Positions 53,814-63,765 are shown, counted from the stretch's first letter. The stretch is 64,000 nucleotides of DNA from Marinobacterium lutimaris (GCF_900108065.1 NZ_FNVQ01000003.1:310001-374000), one strand, 5' to 3'. Program-made: numbers and translations. Notes: generated by a model from the letters alone, not told the origin.

Positions 53814-54746
53814 ATGCAACAGATGCGCTTGACTCACAGGCAGATAGAAGCATTTCGAGCACTCATGCTGACAGGCTCTTTTACAGAGGCCGCTCGATTT
53901 TTATCGGTTACGCAGCCAGCCGTCTCAAAGATAATTTCGCAACTGGAAGAGGAGTTGGGTTTTGCTTTATTTGAGAGAATCCAGGGAAAGATCAGCGCCA
54001 CAGAGGACGCCCATATACTCTATTCCGAGGTAGAGCAAAGCTATCGTGGGCTGGACTGTGTAAAGCGAGCCGCCCGCCGTATCAAGAACAACTCTGGCGG
54101 TAGCCTGCACATTGCGGTTATGCCTGCGCTCGCAGTGGGCTTTATTGCGCAAGTGATCAAAAGACTTTATGAACAGGATGGAGATCTGGAGCTATCCCTC
54201 CACGGGTATGGCTCGGATGAAATAGTAGAACTCGTCGCCTCAGGCTTATTCGATCTTGGTTTCGTCACTACGCCCGTCGACACCTCTCAAGTCACTACAG
54301 GTCCGGTGTTATCTACCCCGTCGTTCTGCATTCTACCGCCGGACCACCATCTCAGCGCCAAAAGAGAAATCTCGGTATTTGATCTCGAGGGCGAGAAAAT
54401 AATCACCACGCCCGAGGGTGCCGCAAGCCGATTGAGAATCGATTCCCTGCTCAGCTCACTGAACATCAGCCGCACACAGATAATAGAGGCAAGGTGGTCA
54501 CTGACCATTGCAGAACTGGTACAGGCGGGTTTGGGATGCAGTATCGTCGATGGGTTCACAGCCTCAGCCTTTGCACAGCGCGGTGGGCTAGTTAAACCTT
54601 TGGTGGAAAGCCTCGATTTTTCATTCACTTACATAACATCAAAAACATGCAGCAAGACAAAAATCGTAAAACGCTTTAATGAGTCCTTCGATCAGGAGTT
54701 CAAAACTTTCAAAGACCGTCTGCTATCAAATAGCTTTATCAACTAA
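53814..54746 (+). CDS. LysR regulator of the ABC-lyase operon
   Basis: A 310-residue LysR protein. RLTHRQIEAFRALMLTGSFT and VTQPAVSKIISQLEEELGFA form the helix-turn-helix, and the effector domain follows (GGSLHIAVMPALAVGFIAQV). It resembles LysR proteins that control opine and amino acid catabolism (OccR/NocR-like). It is divergent from the binding-protein gene with 203 bases between and is its probable activator; the inducer would be the lyase substrate. Its base composition is slightly AT-richer than average. Confidence 0.9.
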   Translation: MQQMRLTHRQIEAFRALMLTGSFTEAARFLSVTQPAVSKIISQLEEELGFALFERIQGKISATEDAHILYSEVEQSYRGLDCVKRAARRIKNNSGGSLHIAVMPALAVGFIAQVIKRLYEQDGDLELSLHGYGSDEIVELVASGLFDLGFVTTPVDTSQVTTGPVLSTPSFCILPPDHHLSAKREISVFDLEGEKIITTPEGAASRLRIDSLLSSLNISRTQIIEARWSLTIAELVQAGLGCSIVDGFTASAFAQRGGLVKPLVESLDFSFTYITSKTCSKTKIVKRFNESFDQEFKTFKDRLLSNSFIN

Positions 54747-54871
54747 CCTGACACGGTCACCAGGCCAAAAACCGGAGCCGCTAAACCTGTGCTTCCTTAC
54801 TTCGCTTATCATGAGCACTAGCTCGGAGAGCGAGAGGCAAACCAGTTTAGCCAGTCTGACAGGAGCAATTA

Positions 54872-56365
54872 ATGCGCGCGTACCAATCCCTCGTCGATCA
54901 GTTCACCCGCCTGAACCGGCTTGCCCACGCCAGCACCTTCCTTGGCTGGGATCAGGAGGTGATGATGCCGCCGGGCGGGGCCGAGAGCCGAGCCCAGGCG
55001 ATGGCGGAGCTGCATCAGCTACAGCATGAGATGCTGACGGCGCCGCAGTTGGGCGACTGGTTCGCTGAAGCCCAGCAACAGACCCTCAGCGCCGACGAAC
55101 AGGCGAGCCTGCGCGAGATGCATCGACAGTGGCTGCAGGCGAGCTGCCTGCCGTCGGACTTGGTTCAGGCGCAGTCGCTGGCCTCGAGCCGCTGCTCCCA
55201 CGCCTGGCGCGAGCAGCGTGGCAAGAACGACTGGCAGGGTTTCCTCAGTAACTTCAAGGAGCTGGTCAACCTGTCACGCCAAGAAGCCAAAGCCCGCATG
55301 GATGCTGCCGATGGCGCCTTCGATACCCCTTACGATGCCCTGCTGGATCTCTATTCCAGCGGCGACACCAGCACTTCCATCGGCAAGGTATTTGATGGAC
55401 TGAAAGCGGAGCTGCCAGAGCTGATCAACACGGTGATCGAGCGCCAGCGCCGCCGGCCCCACGTGGATCTGAGCGGTCACTACCCGGTCGCCTCGCAGGA
55501 GCAGCTAAGCCGCGAGGTGATGAAGCTGCTGGGTTTCGACTTCAACAACGGTCGACTCGATATCAGCAGCCATCCATTCAGCACCGGCGTACGCGGTGAT
55601 CACCGTATCACCACCCGTTACAACGAAGACGGCTTTATCGATGCGCTGATGGGCACGGTGCATGAAACCGGTCACGCCAGCTATGAAGCGGGGCTGCCGG
55701 AAGCCTGGAACGGCCTGCCGGTGGGCGAAGCACGCAGCATGAGCATCCATGAAAGCCAGAGCCTGCTGTTTGAAAAGCAGCTGCTGCTGTCTCAACCCTT
55801 TGTCCGATACCTGACGCCGATGATCCAGCGCCACTTCCCAGCCTTGAAAGAGGTGGATAACGACGAGTTCTGGCACGCCATGACCCACGTGCAGCGCGGC
55901 TTTATCCGCGTGGATGCGGATGAGGTCACCTACCCGATGCATATCGTGCTGCGCTACGAGATCGAATCCAAGCTGATCAACGGCGAGATGGAGGCGGAGG
56001 ATATTCCCGACGCCTGGGCAGAGAAGATGCACGACTACCTGGGCCTGGATACCCGCGGCAACTATAAGGATGGCTGCCTGCAGGATATTCACTGGCCGTC
56101 TGGCGCTTTCGGCTATTTCCCCTCCTACACCCTGGGTGCACTGAACGCGGCGCAGCTGTTTGCTGCCATGCACCGGGATATGGAGGATCTGGATGCGCAC
56201 CTGGGTCGCGGTGATGTGACGCCGCTGCGTCAGTGGCTGGGTGAGAAGATCTGGAGCAAGGGATCGTTTCTCAGCTCAGAGGAGCTGATGACTCAGGCGA
56301 CCGGTGAGACGACCAATCCGGAGTATTTTATTCGGCATATTCGGAGTCGGTACCTTGAGGGGTAA
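54872..56365 (+). CDS. M32-family metallocarboxypeptidase (carboxypeptidase Taq type)
   Basis: A 497-residue zinc carboxypeptidase of family M32, normal length. The active-site motif HETGH is in GTVHETGHASYEAGLP, and further conserved stretches are GVRGDHRITTRYNEDGF, ESQSLLFEKQL and the C-terminal FGYFPSYTLGALNAAQLF. It removes C-terminal residues from peptides in the cytosol. It lies 125 bases after the LysR gene on the same strand; whether it belongs to the ABC-lyase module or is an independent housekeeping gene is not clear. Confidence 0.93.
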   Translation: MRAYQSLVDQFTRLNRLAHASTFLGWDQEVMMPPGGAESRAQAMAELHQLQHEMLTAPQLGDWFAEAQQQTLSADEQASLREMHRQWLQASCLPSDLVQAQSLASSRCSHAWREQRGKNDWQGFLSNFKELVNLSRQEAKARMDAADGAFDTPYDALLDLYSSGDTSTSIGKVFDGLKAELPELINTVIERQRRRPHVDLSGHYPVASQEQLSREVMKLLGFDFNNGRLDISSHPFSTGVRGDHRITTRYNEDGFIDALMGTVHETGHASYEAGLPEAWNGLPVGEARSMSIHESQSLLFEKQLLLSQPFVRYLTPMIQRHFPALKEVDNDEFWHAMTHVQRGFIRVDADEVTYPMHIVLRYEIESKLINGEMEAEDIPDAWAEKMHDYLGLDTRGNYKDGCLQDIHWPSGAFGYFPSYTLGALNAAQLFAAMHRDMEDLDAHLGRGDVTPLRQWLGEKIWSKGSFLSSEELMTQATGETTNPEYFIRHIRSRYLEG

Positions 56366-56454
56366 GCTTGCGCTTACTTCATGGGAAGCTTTTTAAACCA
56401 GGTGACTCGTTTAATTTTTTCGCGTGCCGAAGACCTATCAGCGTTTACTTAACT

Positions 56455-56665
56455 CCCGTTTCGCCTGCTGGCGAGCCAAGGGACTTGTGCGGACAAGTCC
56501 CTTGGCAATCCCAAACCGCCCCTGCTGCTTGATCGGCTGCGCCGATTTCCCTGTGCTTCTCGCCTGAAAGAGCGGGAAAGGAAACTCGCTTCGCTCAAAC
56601 AACCTTTCCCTTGTTTCTCTTTCACGCTGCGATGCTCGGCTGCGCAGAAGGGGTTGAAAAGCGGC
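56455..56665 (+). repeat. structured dispersed repeat, copy B
   Basis: About 211 bases within the 325-base gap between the convergent carboxypeptidase and dabA genes; the rest of the gap shows nothing. Hairpin 1 is TCGCC/GGCGA, hairpin 2 is GCCAAGGGACTTGT (56475-56488) with ACAAGTCCCTTGGC (56493-56506), the core CAATCCCAAACCGCCCCT is at 56506-56523, hairpin 3 is ATCGGC/GCCGAT, and the long arm CTGAAAGAGCGGGAAAGG pairs with CCTTTCCC...CTCTTTCA. Confidence 0.85.
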
Positions 56666-56690
56666 TGCGCTTAGCAAATTCCTGCCAAAC

Positions 56691-59159
56691 TCAAATTTCG
56701 GGTTTAGCCGTTGGCTTGATCGCCTCCACCCCATTCCCCCCAAACCGCATCAGGTAGAGCCAGCCGTTGTTGACCAGTCTGGCGACTACTTCGTGTTTGT
56801 CGATCACGGCCTGGATACGTTCGCGCGGTGCGTCGATCACTACGGTGAGGCGTAGTGGCTGGTGACGCCAGTTTTGGCCGTCGTGCAGGGACTGCATTGC
56901 AAGGCCAATGCGCAGGTCGCCGCCGTTTCCTTCGAACACGCCGATACGGCCGCCCACCACGTTGTGCAGGGTTTTGTTGCCTGCGCCGTAGCGGCGGTTG
57001 TCCACCGTGGAGGCGTAGTACTGCATGTTGATCCAGTGGGCGACAATCATCGGCGCGGTCATGATCTGTTCCAGCAGTGCGCCTTCGCTGTCGAGCTGCG
57101 GATCGTATTCGTGCAGGAAGACGCGGCCGTCGAGGTCGACGCCGCGGCTGCGACAGCGCGGGCCGATGATAAAGGCGGCGTTGTTGCCCAGGCCCCATTC
57201 AGGACGAGTCTGGGCCCAGTCGTTACCGCGCTGACGCACCTTTTTCAGCAGCGCTTCCGGGTCATGGGCCAGCTTTTCAAGGCCCAGGCTGGCTGCCCGC
57301 TCACGGCGCGCCTGCTTGCCGGCTTCGGCCAGTTGCAGCCGCACGTAATCCAGCTTTTCGATAGGCAACTGGTTAAGGTCGGCATCGAACAGGCCCACCT
57401 CTTCGGTGGTGGTGTTATGGAAGCCAGCAATAAAGCGGGTGTCTTCCGGCAGGTTGATCCCCTGCTCTTTCAGGCCTTCGCGCACCTGTGGATCGTTCAG
57501 CAGGTTGGCCAGTGCGCGGGCATTTACTTCACCGGTCTGACCGCAGCAGGCGCCGCAGTCCAGGCCCGCCTTGTGCGGGTTGTTGACGCTATGGGCACCA
57601 TGCCCGATCAACAGCACCAGCGGCGCTGCGCCTTCGACCAGGTTCATACCGCGCAGCACCTTGGCGGCCAGATCGATTTTGTTGGCGAGATCCACGCCGC
57701 TGAGCTGCGGACGGATACCGGCACCCGCTTTAAGGATGCCCTGCTCCGACAATGCCGATTTCGAACTCGGCTTGCTGCGTTTGATCAGCTTGCCCAGGTA
57801 ACCCAGGCCCAGGGTTTCTACCAGGCTGAAGGCGGAACCGGGCATGGAGGCAAAGGGCTGCCAGGTGCTGTTACGCGCCAACTGGCGCTGACGCTCGGCA
57901 GCGGTTTGCTTATCTTTGTCAGCATCGCCACTGCTGTCGGTGACCGAGAGTACCGGCGCCAGCAGGCCCGGCAGCTGTGGGCGGGTGGCTTCGGTGCCCA
58001 GCGGGGTATAGGCCACCGGCAGGCCGAAGAAGCCGGCAAAGCCGAGGGTTTCAATATCCTGCGCCGCTTCCAGATGGCGGCGGAACACTTCGGAGCGTAC
58101 GTCGATGCAGAACACCGCCTGCGCCAGCGGCCGCTCTGCCGCAGGCTTGGCCGGCGCAGCCTGGAGTGCGTCACCCAGACGACGCTGATAACCGATCTCC
58201 ATGGCCCGCTGCCAAAGGCTGTGGGTCTGCACGGCGACGTCGTCCAGGGTCAGAAAATGGCGTTCCCAACGGGCGTGCCACTGCTTAAGCAGTGAATCCT
58301 CACCCCGGCTGCCGTCATCGAGCAGGCATTCCCAGCCAAGGCGGATCGCCAGCAACTCAACGATGGCGTCGTCATCAGCGCCCTGCTGATTCGCCAGCCA
58401 GCGACGGTAAGCACACCAGGAGGCCCAACCGCTGATTCTCAGGATGACCGCATGCAGGAAAGCCTGCCAGTCGGACTCTTTGACCTCGAGGCGCTTCAGC
58501 GCGTATTCGATCAGCGCCATCGGCTCTTCGGGCAGTTGCTCCACGCGACCGGCGATCCAGGGCGACTGCATCAGCCGCTCGACGCTATGGCCAAACTGCA
58601 TCACCTCGCGCCAGCCGCTGTAGAGACAGCTGTCATCGTCCGGGCGCCAGTCTGCCTGATCACGGTCGAACCAGGCGCCGCAGAACTGGGAAACCTGATG
58701 GGTAATCGTGTCACACCAGGCCGGCTCGTGGCTCAGGTCACGCTGACCATCCAGCAGGTCGCTGGGCAGCGGTGCGGAATACTTCTGCGGGTAACGGCGA
58801 TCCAGCTGTGCAACCAGCAGTTCAGGGGTCTGATGTCCGCCCTGTTCGTCGATGGCAGCCTGCAGATCCTGTTCGTTGATAGCGCCCTGCTTCCACTGTT
58901 CGCGGTAGTAGCTCAGCGGCATAAATAGTGTGGAGCCGCCAAGGGAAGCGAGACGACGATGGACCTGTTCAAACGACTTATCCACCATGCCCCAGTAGGG
59001 GTTTACGGCGATCATGCGGTCCAGCGGCCAGTTCGGAGCTACCATACCGCAAGCGGCGTCCACCGCTGCCTTCAGTGCTTCACCCTTATCACTGACCGTG
59101 TCCTGCTGCGCCGCTGAACTCATCGTTTCGCTCCTTACTTCCTCTGCCAAAGCGCTCAT
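56691..59159 (-). CDS. dabA: DabA-type inorganic carbon transporter subunit (DUF2309)
   Basis: An 822-residue DUF2309 protein, the zinc-containing carbonic-anhydrase-like subunit of the DAB inorganic carbon accumulator. Ligand positions are Cys351 and Asp353 in VFCIDVRSE, and His520 (GHGAHSVNNP) and Cys535 (LDCGACC). After Cys538 the usual glycine of CGACGG is a cysteine. It starts inside the dabB stop codon (TAATG overlap) with GGGAGG before it; Met13 at 59123 has its own AGGAG and is an alternative start. It works with DabB to turn CO2 into trapped bicarbonate. Confidence 0.93.
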   Translation of the reverse strand: MSALAEEVRSETMSSAAQQDTVSDKGEALKAAVDAACGMVAPNWPLDRMIAVNPYWGMVDKSFEQVHRRLASLGGSTLFMPLSYYREQWKQGAINEQDLQAAIDEQGGHQTPELLVAQLDRRYPQKYSAPLPSDLLDGQRDLSHEPAWCDTITHQVSQFCGAWFDRDQADWRPDDDSCLYSGWREVMQFGHSVERLMQSPWIAGRVEQLPEEPMALIEYALKRLEVKESDWQAFLHAVILRISGWASWCAYRRWLANQQGADDDAIVELLAIRLGWECLLDDGSRGEDSLLKQWHARWERHFLTLDDVAVQTHSLWQRAMEIGYQRRLGDALQAAPAKPAAERPLAQAVFCIDVRSEVFRRHLEAAQDIETLGFAGFFGLPVAYTPLGTEATRPQLPGLLAPVLSVTDSSGDADKDKQTAAERQRQLARNSTWQPFASMPGSAFSLVETLGLGYLGKLIKRSKPSSKSALSEQGILKAGAGIRPQLSGVDLANKIDLAAKVLRGMNLVEGAAPLVLLIGHGAHSVNNPHKAGLDCGACCGQTGEVNARALANLLNDPQVREGLKEQGINLPEDTRFIAGFHNTTTEEVGLFDADLNQLPIEKLDYVRLQLAEAGKQARRERAASLGLEKLAHDPEALLKKVRQRGNDWAQTRPEWGLGNNAAFIIGPRCRSRGVDLDGRVFLHEYDPQLDSEGALLEQIMTAPMIVAHWINMQYYASTVDNRRYGAGNKTLHNVVGGRIGVFEGNGGDLRIGLAMQSLHDGQNWRHQPLRLTVVIDAPRERIQAVIDKHEVVARLVNNGWLYLMRFGGNGVEAIKPTAKPEI

Positions 59160-60703
59160 TAATGAAACCCTCCCGCGTTCGCCGGCTGATGATCGACACG
59201 GGTGCGGGCCTGGCGGTCATTCAGTCGCACCGGCCAGAAGCGGAAGGTCAGGCGGGTGAAGGTCTCGTCCAGATAAAAACCATTGTAGACCCAGGGATAA
59301 AGACGCTGTGACAGCGCACCGCGCGGGTTGCTCTGCAGCTGTGCCTGCAGCAGGTAGAGCGCGATAAAGCAGACCGCCACCCAGCCGACCAGCACTGCGG
59401 ACTCCACCGGAGCCGCCGGCACCACCGCGGCAAACACCAGGTGCCAGACCAGGTAGAGCTGGGTCAGGGCAAACACCTGCAGCAGAGCCCGGCCAAAGGC
59501 GATAAGCGAGCGCTCACCCGCCTGCCAAAGCAGCGGTGCAAACCCCAGCACCAGGATCAGCGTTACCACCGAAGGCAGCTCCAGGGCCAGGGCCCAGTGC
59601 CAGGTCTTGGCAGAGAGAACTACCAGTGCGCCGCTCAGCACCAGCGCCAGCAGCATCCGTGAAAATACGCCGGGCTGACGGGTGTGGCGATACAGGTCAT
59701 GGGCACGCACCTGCGCCACGGTATCGCCGCTGCTAAGGAAGGAGTATGCCTTGTAGAAGGAGTGCGCGATCAGGTGCAGCATCGCCAGTTCGTAAAGACC
59801 CAGCCCCACTTCCATCAGCATGAAGCCCATCTGGCTGCAGGTGGACCAGGCCAGGCGAACCTTGATGCTGATGCGGGTCATCATCACCAGCCCTGCCAGT
59901 ACGGCGGTGAGACTACCGACGATCACCAGCAGCCACTGGGCGACTGGCGCCAGGCTAAGCAGATCTGCAAGACGGATCATCACGAAGCCGCCCATGTTAA
60001 CGACACCCGCGTGCAGCAGCGCGGAAACCGGTGTCGGCGCCTCCATTACCTGGATCAGCCAGCCGTGCAGCGGCAGCTGGGCAGACTTCAGAATCGCCGC
60101 CAGGGCAAAGAGCACCATCGCCGCATGCACGGAAACCGGCAGCGTCGACCAGCCGGCCAGTTCATCGTGAATCACGTCCAGGGAGAGGCTGTCGGTGACG
60201 CTGTAGATCAGACCCAGCGCCACCAGGAGGCAGGCGTCGGCCATACGGCTGACGAGAAATTTTTTGTGTGCCACCACCTGGGCAGTCTTGCGATCGCCGT
60301 AAAAGGTCAGCAGGAAGTGCAGGCCCACGCTGGTGGCGCCCCAGGCCAGAACGATGACCGCCAGATGACGGCTCAGTACCAGCACGCCGACCGAAGCCAG
60401 GGTAAACATCATGGCGCTGACAAAGCGGCGCTGGTTGGGCTCGCCCTGAAGGTAACGGCAAGAGAAACGGATGATAACCCAGGCCAGCATCGCGATCAGC
60501 AGCGCCGTCGTCAGCCCGAGACCGTCGATCTCTGCCTTGCCGGAGGCATCGGCAACAACACCTGCAATGGCTGCGACCAGCGTCATCGGCAGACCGATGT
60601 TGGCAGCTATTCGAGCCGGCTTCCAGGGATCAGCCGCGCCAAGCGAGCGAATAAAAGCCGCACCGAATAGCAGCGGCAACAACCAGGGCAGCGCTGAGAT
60701 CAA
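59159..60703 (-). CDS. dabB: DabB-type proton-conducting membrane subunit (NuoL-like)
   Basis: A 514-residue NuoL/MrpA-like membrane protein with about fourteen helices. LHGWLIQVMEAPTPVSALLHAG carries the antiporter-type lysine and glutamate region; the tandem transmembrane pattern continues to the C-terminus. In the DAB system it couples the proton gradient to DabA. The gene pair without other complex I genes, the TAATG overlap with dabA, and the divergent LysR gene identify it as DabB rather than a respiratory subunit. Confidence 0.92.
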   Translation of the reverse strand: MISALPWLLPLLFGAAFIRSLGAADPWKPARIAANIGLPMTLVAAIAGVVADASGKAEIDGLGLTTALLIAMLAWVIIRFSCRYLQGEPNQRRFVSAMMFTLASVGVLVLSRHLAVIVLAWGATSVGLHFLLTFYGDRKTAQVVAHKKFLVSRMADACLLVALGLIYSVTDSLSLDVIHDELAGWSTLPVSVHAAMVLFALAAILKSAQLPLHGWLIQVMEAPTPVSALLHAGVVNMGGFVMIRLADLLSLAPVAQWLLVIVGSLTAVLAGLVMMTRISIKVRLAWSTCSQMGFMLMEVGLGLYELAMLHLIAHSFYKAYSFLSSGDTVAQVRAHDLYRHTRQPGVFSRMLLALVLSGALVVLSAKTWHWALALELPSVVTLILVLGFAPLLWQAGERSLIAFGRALLQVFALTQLYLVWHLVFAAVVPAAPVESAVLVGWVAVCFIALYLLQAQLQSNPRGALSQRLYPWVYNGFYLDETFTRLTFRFWPVRLNDRQARTRVDHQPANAGGFH

Positions 60704-60913
60704 GGGGATACCTCCGGGGAAAAAGAACGAATTCCGATGGCGCTAATGGTGCGGATTTGAGCTATGCTTGTAAAATAGATTGATCTGAATAATTCGTTCA
60801 CTTAAATAGAACAGAGTATTAAAACTCAACCATTTTGCCTGCCTGGACCCTCTATGGAGAGCGCCCGGGAAGAACAGCCTCAATCCAGCAACGAGAACCC
60901 TTAAGACATCGCC

Positions 60914-61804
60914 ATGCGCAACCTGAACTTTCACCACCTTTACTACTTCTGGACCGTTGCCAAGGAGGGGCACCTGACCCGAGCTGCACAGCAGCTGCAT
61001 GTCTCCCAGTCGGCGCTTTCGTCCCAGATCAAGCAGCTTGAGGAGCAGCTGGGTCAGCGCCTGTTCGACCGCGAGGGGCGCAAGCTGGAGCTCACCACCG
61101 TGGGCCACCGGGTGCTGGAATACGCCGAGAACATCTTTGGCCTGGGGAGCGAGCTGCTGGCGATGCTGGAAAGCGGTGAGCACCAACAGGTGCAGCGGCT
61201 GCGAATCGGCGCGGTGACCACCCTGTCGCGTAACTTCCAGGATAACTTTCTGCGTCCCGTCATCGGCTCACCGGATGTACAGCTGGTGGTTGAATCCGCC
61301 ACACTGGAAGAGCTGCTGGAGCGGTTACGGGTTCACAAGCTCGACCTGATTCTCTCCAACCGCGCCGTGGCCGCCGATGCCAGCACCCCCTGGCGTTGCC
61401 GCCGCATCGCCCAGCAGAGCGCCTGTCTGGTAGGACCGCCCGAGGGCGCCGACAGCTTCCGCTACCCTGAAGATCTGGAGAACGTGCTGCTGCTGGCTCC
61501 GGCTCCGGGCAGCGATATCCGCAGCCAGTTCGACCTGTTATGCGAAGAACAGGGGCTAAACGTGCACTATCACGCCGAGGTTGAGGATATGGCGATGCTG
61601 CGCCTGCTAGCCCGAGACTCCGGCGGCATCACCGTGGTGCCAGAGATCGTGGTACAGGACGAGTTGCAGCAGGGTCTGCTGCGCAACTACCGCCCTTTGC
61701 CCACGGTGCAGGAGAACTTCTATGCCATCATGGGCAAGCGCCAGTTTGCACCCAAGCTGTTATCGACCCTGATGGAGGGCGAGGTGCTGGAGCGCGAGCA
61801 CTGA
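60914..61804 (+). CDS. LysR regulator of dabAB (NhaR-like)
   Basis: A 296-residue LysR protein resembling NhaR. MRNLNFHHLYYFWTVAKEGH and VSQSALSSQIKQLEEQLGQR are the DNA-binding part, GVGAVTTLSR-like RIGAVTTLSRNFQDNFL starts the effector domain. It is divergent from dabB with 210 bases between and most likely controls dabAB in response to CO2 or bicarbonate supply; this is by position and by analogy with other LysR-dab pairs. Confidence 0.9.
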   Translation: MRNLNFHHLYYFWTVAKEGHLTRAAQQLHVSQSALSSQIKQLEEQLGQRLFDREGRKLELTTVGHRVLEYAENIFGLGSELLAMLESGEHQQVQRLRIGAVTTLSRNFQDNFLRPVIGSPDVQLVVESATLEELLERLRVHKLDLILSNRAVAADASTPWRCRRIAQQSACLVGPPEGADSFRYPEDLENVLLLAPAPGSDIRSQFDLLCEEQGLNVHYHAEVEDMAMLRLLARDSGGITVVPEIVVQDELQQGLLRNYRPLPTVQENFYAIMGKRQFAPKLLSTLMEGEVLEREH

Positions 61805-61896
61805 CGCTCCGCTGTCGTGCACAAATATTCCAGACATCCGCCTGCCGAGATGTTTAACTGGCGAATCAGCCAATAACGTTTTAAAAAGCCTGCTCC

Positions 61897-62757
61897 ATGA
61901 AAGCTGCCGAGCCCCAAAACTGGATCGACTTCTCCCGCGACAGCGAGACCGGGGTAGAGCTGTTTCGTACCCATTTTGTCGGCAACAGCCAGGCTTACGA
62001 TCCGCACTGGCACGATGATTATCTGATCGGCTACACCGAACAGGGCCTGCAGCAGTTCAGCTGTCGGCGCCAGGTCCAGCGCTCCACGCCGGGGAACATT
62101 TTCCTTATCGAGCCGGGCGAACTGCACGACGGCGAAGCGCCGCAGCAGGATGGATTCACCTACCGCGCGCTCTACCTGCCCACCGACTGGCTGCACCGAC
62201 AGTTGGCCGATATTTTTGAGGATCTTCCCGACCGCTTTGAGCTGCGCGTGGAGCAGACGCTGTGCGATGATCGCCGCCTGATGGCCAGCCTGGCCTCCGC
62301 CTACATGGCGCTGAAGGAGGGAGAACCGCGCATGGTCCGCGACGCCTGCATCGATCAGCTGATGGAACGGATGACGGCCCACTTCAGTTGGCGTAAGCGC
62401 CAGCGCGACGAACTGCTGCTACCCGGGCTGGCCCGACAGGGGCGCGATTTTCTGCATGCCCATCTGCACCAGGATATCGGCCTCGATGATCTGGCGCTGG
62501 CGCTTAACTCCGACCGCTTCAAGATAAATCGAGCCTTCAAGGCCGCGTTTGGCGTTGCGCCTCACACCTACCTTCTGCAACTGCGGCTGATCAAAGCCCG
62601 AGAGCTGCTTGCACGTGGCCGCCGCCCAGCCGAGGTGGCAGCTGATCTCTGTTTCTCCGACCAGAGCCACCTGGGGCGCTGGTTCAGACGCGCCTACAAA
62701 CTGACGCCTGCGGCCTATCGCAGCCTGTGCACGGGCGTTCCAGACGGAGTTGGCTAA
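61897..62757 (+). CDS. AraC-family regulator
   Basis: A 286-residue AraC protein. Residues about 30-110 form the N-terminal cupin (HWHDDYLIGYTEQGLQQFSC, IEPGELHDGE), and residues about 185-280 hold two helix-turn-helix units (LDDLALALNSDRFKINRAFK; AADLCFSDQSHLGRWFRRAY). It lies 42 bases before a LysE-type exporter on the same strand, the common pairing in which the AraC protein senses an amino acid and activates its export. The specific ligand is unknown. Confidence 0.92.
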   Translation: MKAAEPQNWIDFSRDSETGVELFRTHFVGNSQAYDPHWHDDYLIGYTEQGLQQFSCRRQVQRSTPGNIFLIEPGELHDGEAPQQDGFTYRALYLPTDWLHRQLADIFEDLPDRFELRVEQTLCDDRRLMASLASAYMALKEGEPRMVRDACIDQLMERMTAHFSWRKRQRDELLLPGLARQGRDFLHAHLHQDIGLDDLALALNSDRFKINRAFKAAFGVAPHTYLLQLRLIKARELLARGRRPAEVAADLCFSDQSHLGRWFRRAYKLTPAAYRSLCTGVPDGVG

Positions 62758-62798
62758 TAGCGCGACACTAAGCGGGAACCACCTGATAAGGAATCCCG

Positions 62799-63413
62799 AT
62801 GTCCGCGCTTGTTGTCAGTTTTTCCCTCTTTGCCTTTGTCGCCTCGGCCACGCCCGGCCCCACGAACCTGCTGGCCCTGAGTAACGGCAGCCGCTTTGGT
62901 ACCCGCTCTACCCTGCCCTTCGCCTTCGGCGCATCGCTGGGTGCGGCCGCGGTGCTGCTGCTGACCGCCAGTGGATTGGGCCGGTTGATTCAGGAGTATC
63001 CCCTGCTACGGCTTTCACTGGCTCTTTGTGGCGTACTTTGGCTGACAAGCCTGGCCTGGAAGCTCTACCACGCCCCGGCCGTTCAGACAGACGACGGGAC
63101 CGAATGCGCCAGGGCCAGCTGGTATCACGGCGCGTTGATGCAGCCGGTCAATCCGAAAACCTGGATGATGGCGCTGACCGCTACCAGCCTGTTCGCACCG
63201 GTCGCTCCGTCCGGCTCGACGGCTCAGGGATTCACCCACGCTATGCTGATGGCGACGATCTTCTTTATCGTGACCCTGCCCTGCATCGCCGCTTGGGCCT
63301 GGCTGGGCGATGCCTGCGTCAGGCTGCTGAAAAGCGAGCAACGCCTGCAACTGCTCAATCGCGTATTGGCGGTGCTGCTCGGTGTGTCTGTCTGGTCGGC
63401 GCTATTACTCTGA
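62799..63413 (+). CDS. LysE/RhtB-family amino acid exporter
   Basis: A 204-residue inner-membrane protein with six hydrophobic segments. FVASATPGPTNLLALSNGSR at the N-terminus is the family signature, and QPVNPKTWMMALTATSLF lies in the third conserved region. It exports an amino acid or metabolite, under the AraC protein encoded directly upstream. The length is normal for the family. Confidence 0.9.
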   Translation: MSALVVSFSLFAFVASATPGPTNLLALSNGSRFGTRSTLPFAFGASLGAAAVLLLTASGLGRLIQEYPLLRLSLALCGVLWLTSLAWKLYHAPAVQTDDGTECARASWYHGALMQPVNPKTWMMALTATSLFAPVAPSGSTAQGFTHAMLMATIFFIVTLPCIAAWAWLGDACVRLLKSEQRLQLLNRVLAVLLGVSVWSALLL

Positions 63414-63553
63414 AACGGCGACTCAACTGGCATAAGCCACCCATAGTAATAATCCGCCTGTATGGCAGATGCTTTTGCATCTAGCTCCCTGTAAGGGAGC
63501 CTCGGCAAACCTTCCGACGAATTCAGGGATCGTCCATATCCGAGTCCTTTTTA

Positions 63554-63690
63554 AGGCCGGTTTCGGCTGCTGCCGAGCAAAGAGACTTGTGCGGCTTTCG
63601 TTGCTAAGTGAGTCCCTTTGCAATCCCAAACCGCCCCTAAGGCTTGGTCGGCTACGCCGACTTCCCTGCGCCAAAGGGGATAGATTGATC
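63554..63690 (+). repeat. structured dispersed repeat, copy C (short form)
   Basis: About 137 bases. Hairpin 1 is TCGGC/GCCGA, hairpin 2 is GCAAAGAGACT (63577-63587) with AGTCCCTTTGC (63611-63621) with one mismatch and a longer loop, the core CAATCCCAAACCGCCCCT is at 63621-63638, and hairpin 3 is GTCGGC/GCCGAC. Compared with copies A and B the long fourth arm is cleanly missing, while the terminal CGCCAAAGGGGAT is retained. Confidence 0.8.
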
Positions 63691-63765
63691 CGCTCAGATA
63701 ACTATGAGACATCGAGCCCCATTATCGCTGTGGCACGAAACAGGCCTAGCCTCGACTAAACGATC

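Noticed and set aside
56862-58295. 477-codon open frame opposite dabA
   Set aside because: The minus strand holds intact DabA with all metal ligands; the plus-strand frame shows no domain or ribosome-binding site.
59159-60703. NADH dehydrogenase subunit L or Mrp antiporter subunit
   Set aside because: No other complex I or Mrp genes are present, and it overlaps a DUF2309 gene, which is diagnostic for DabB.
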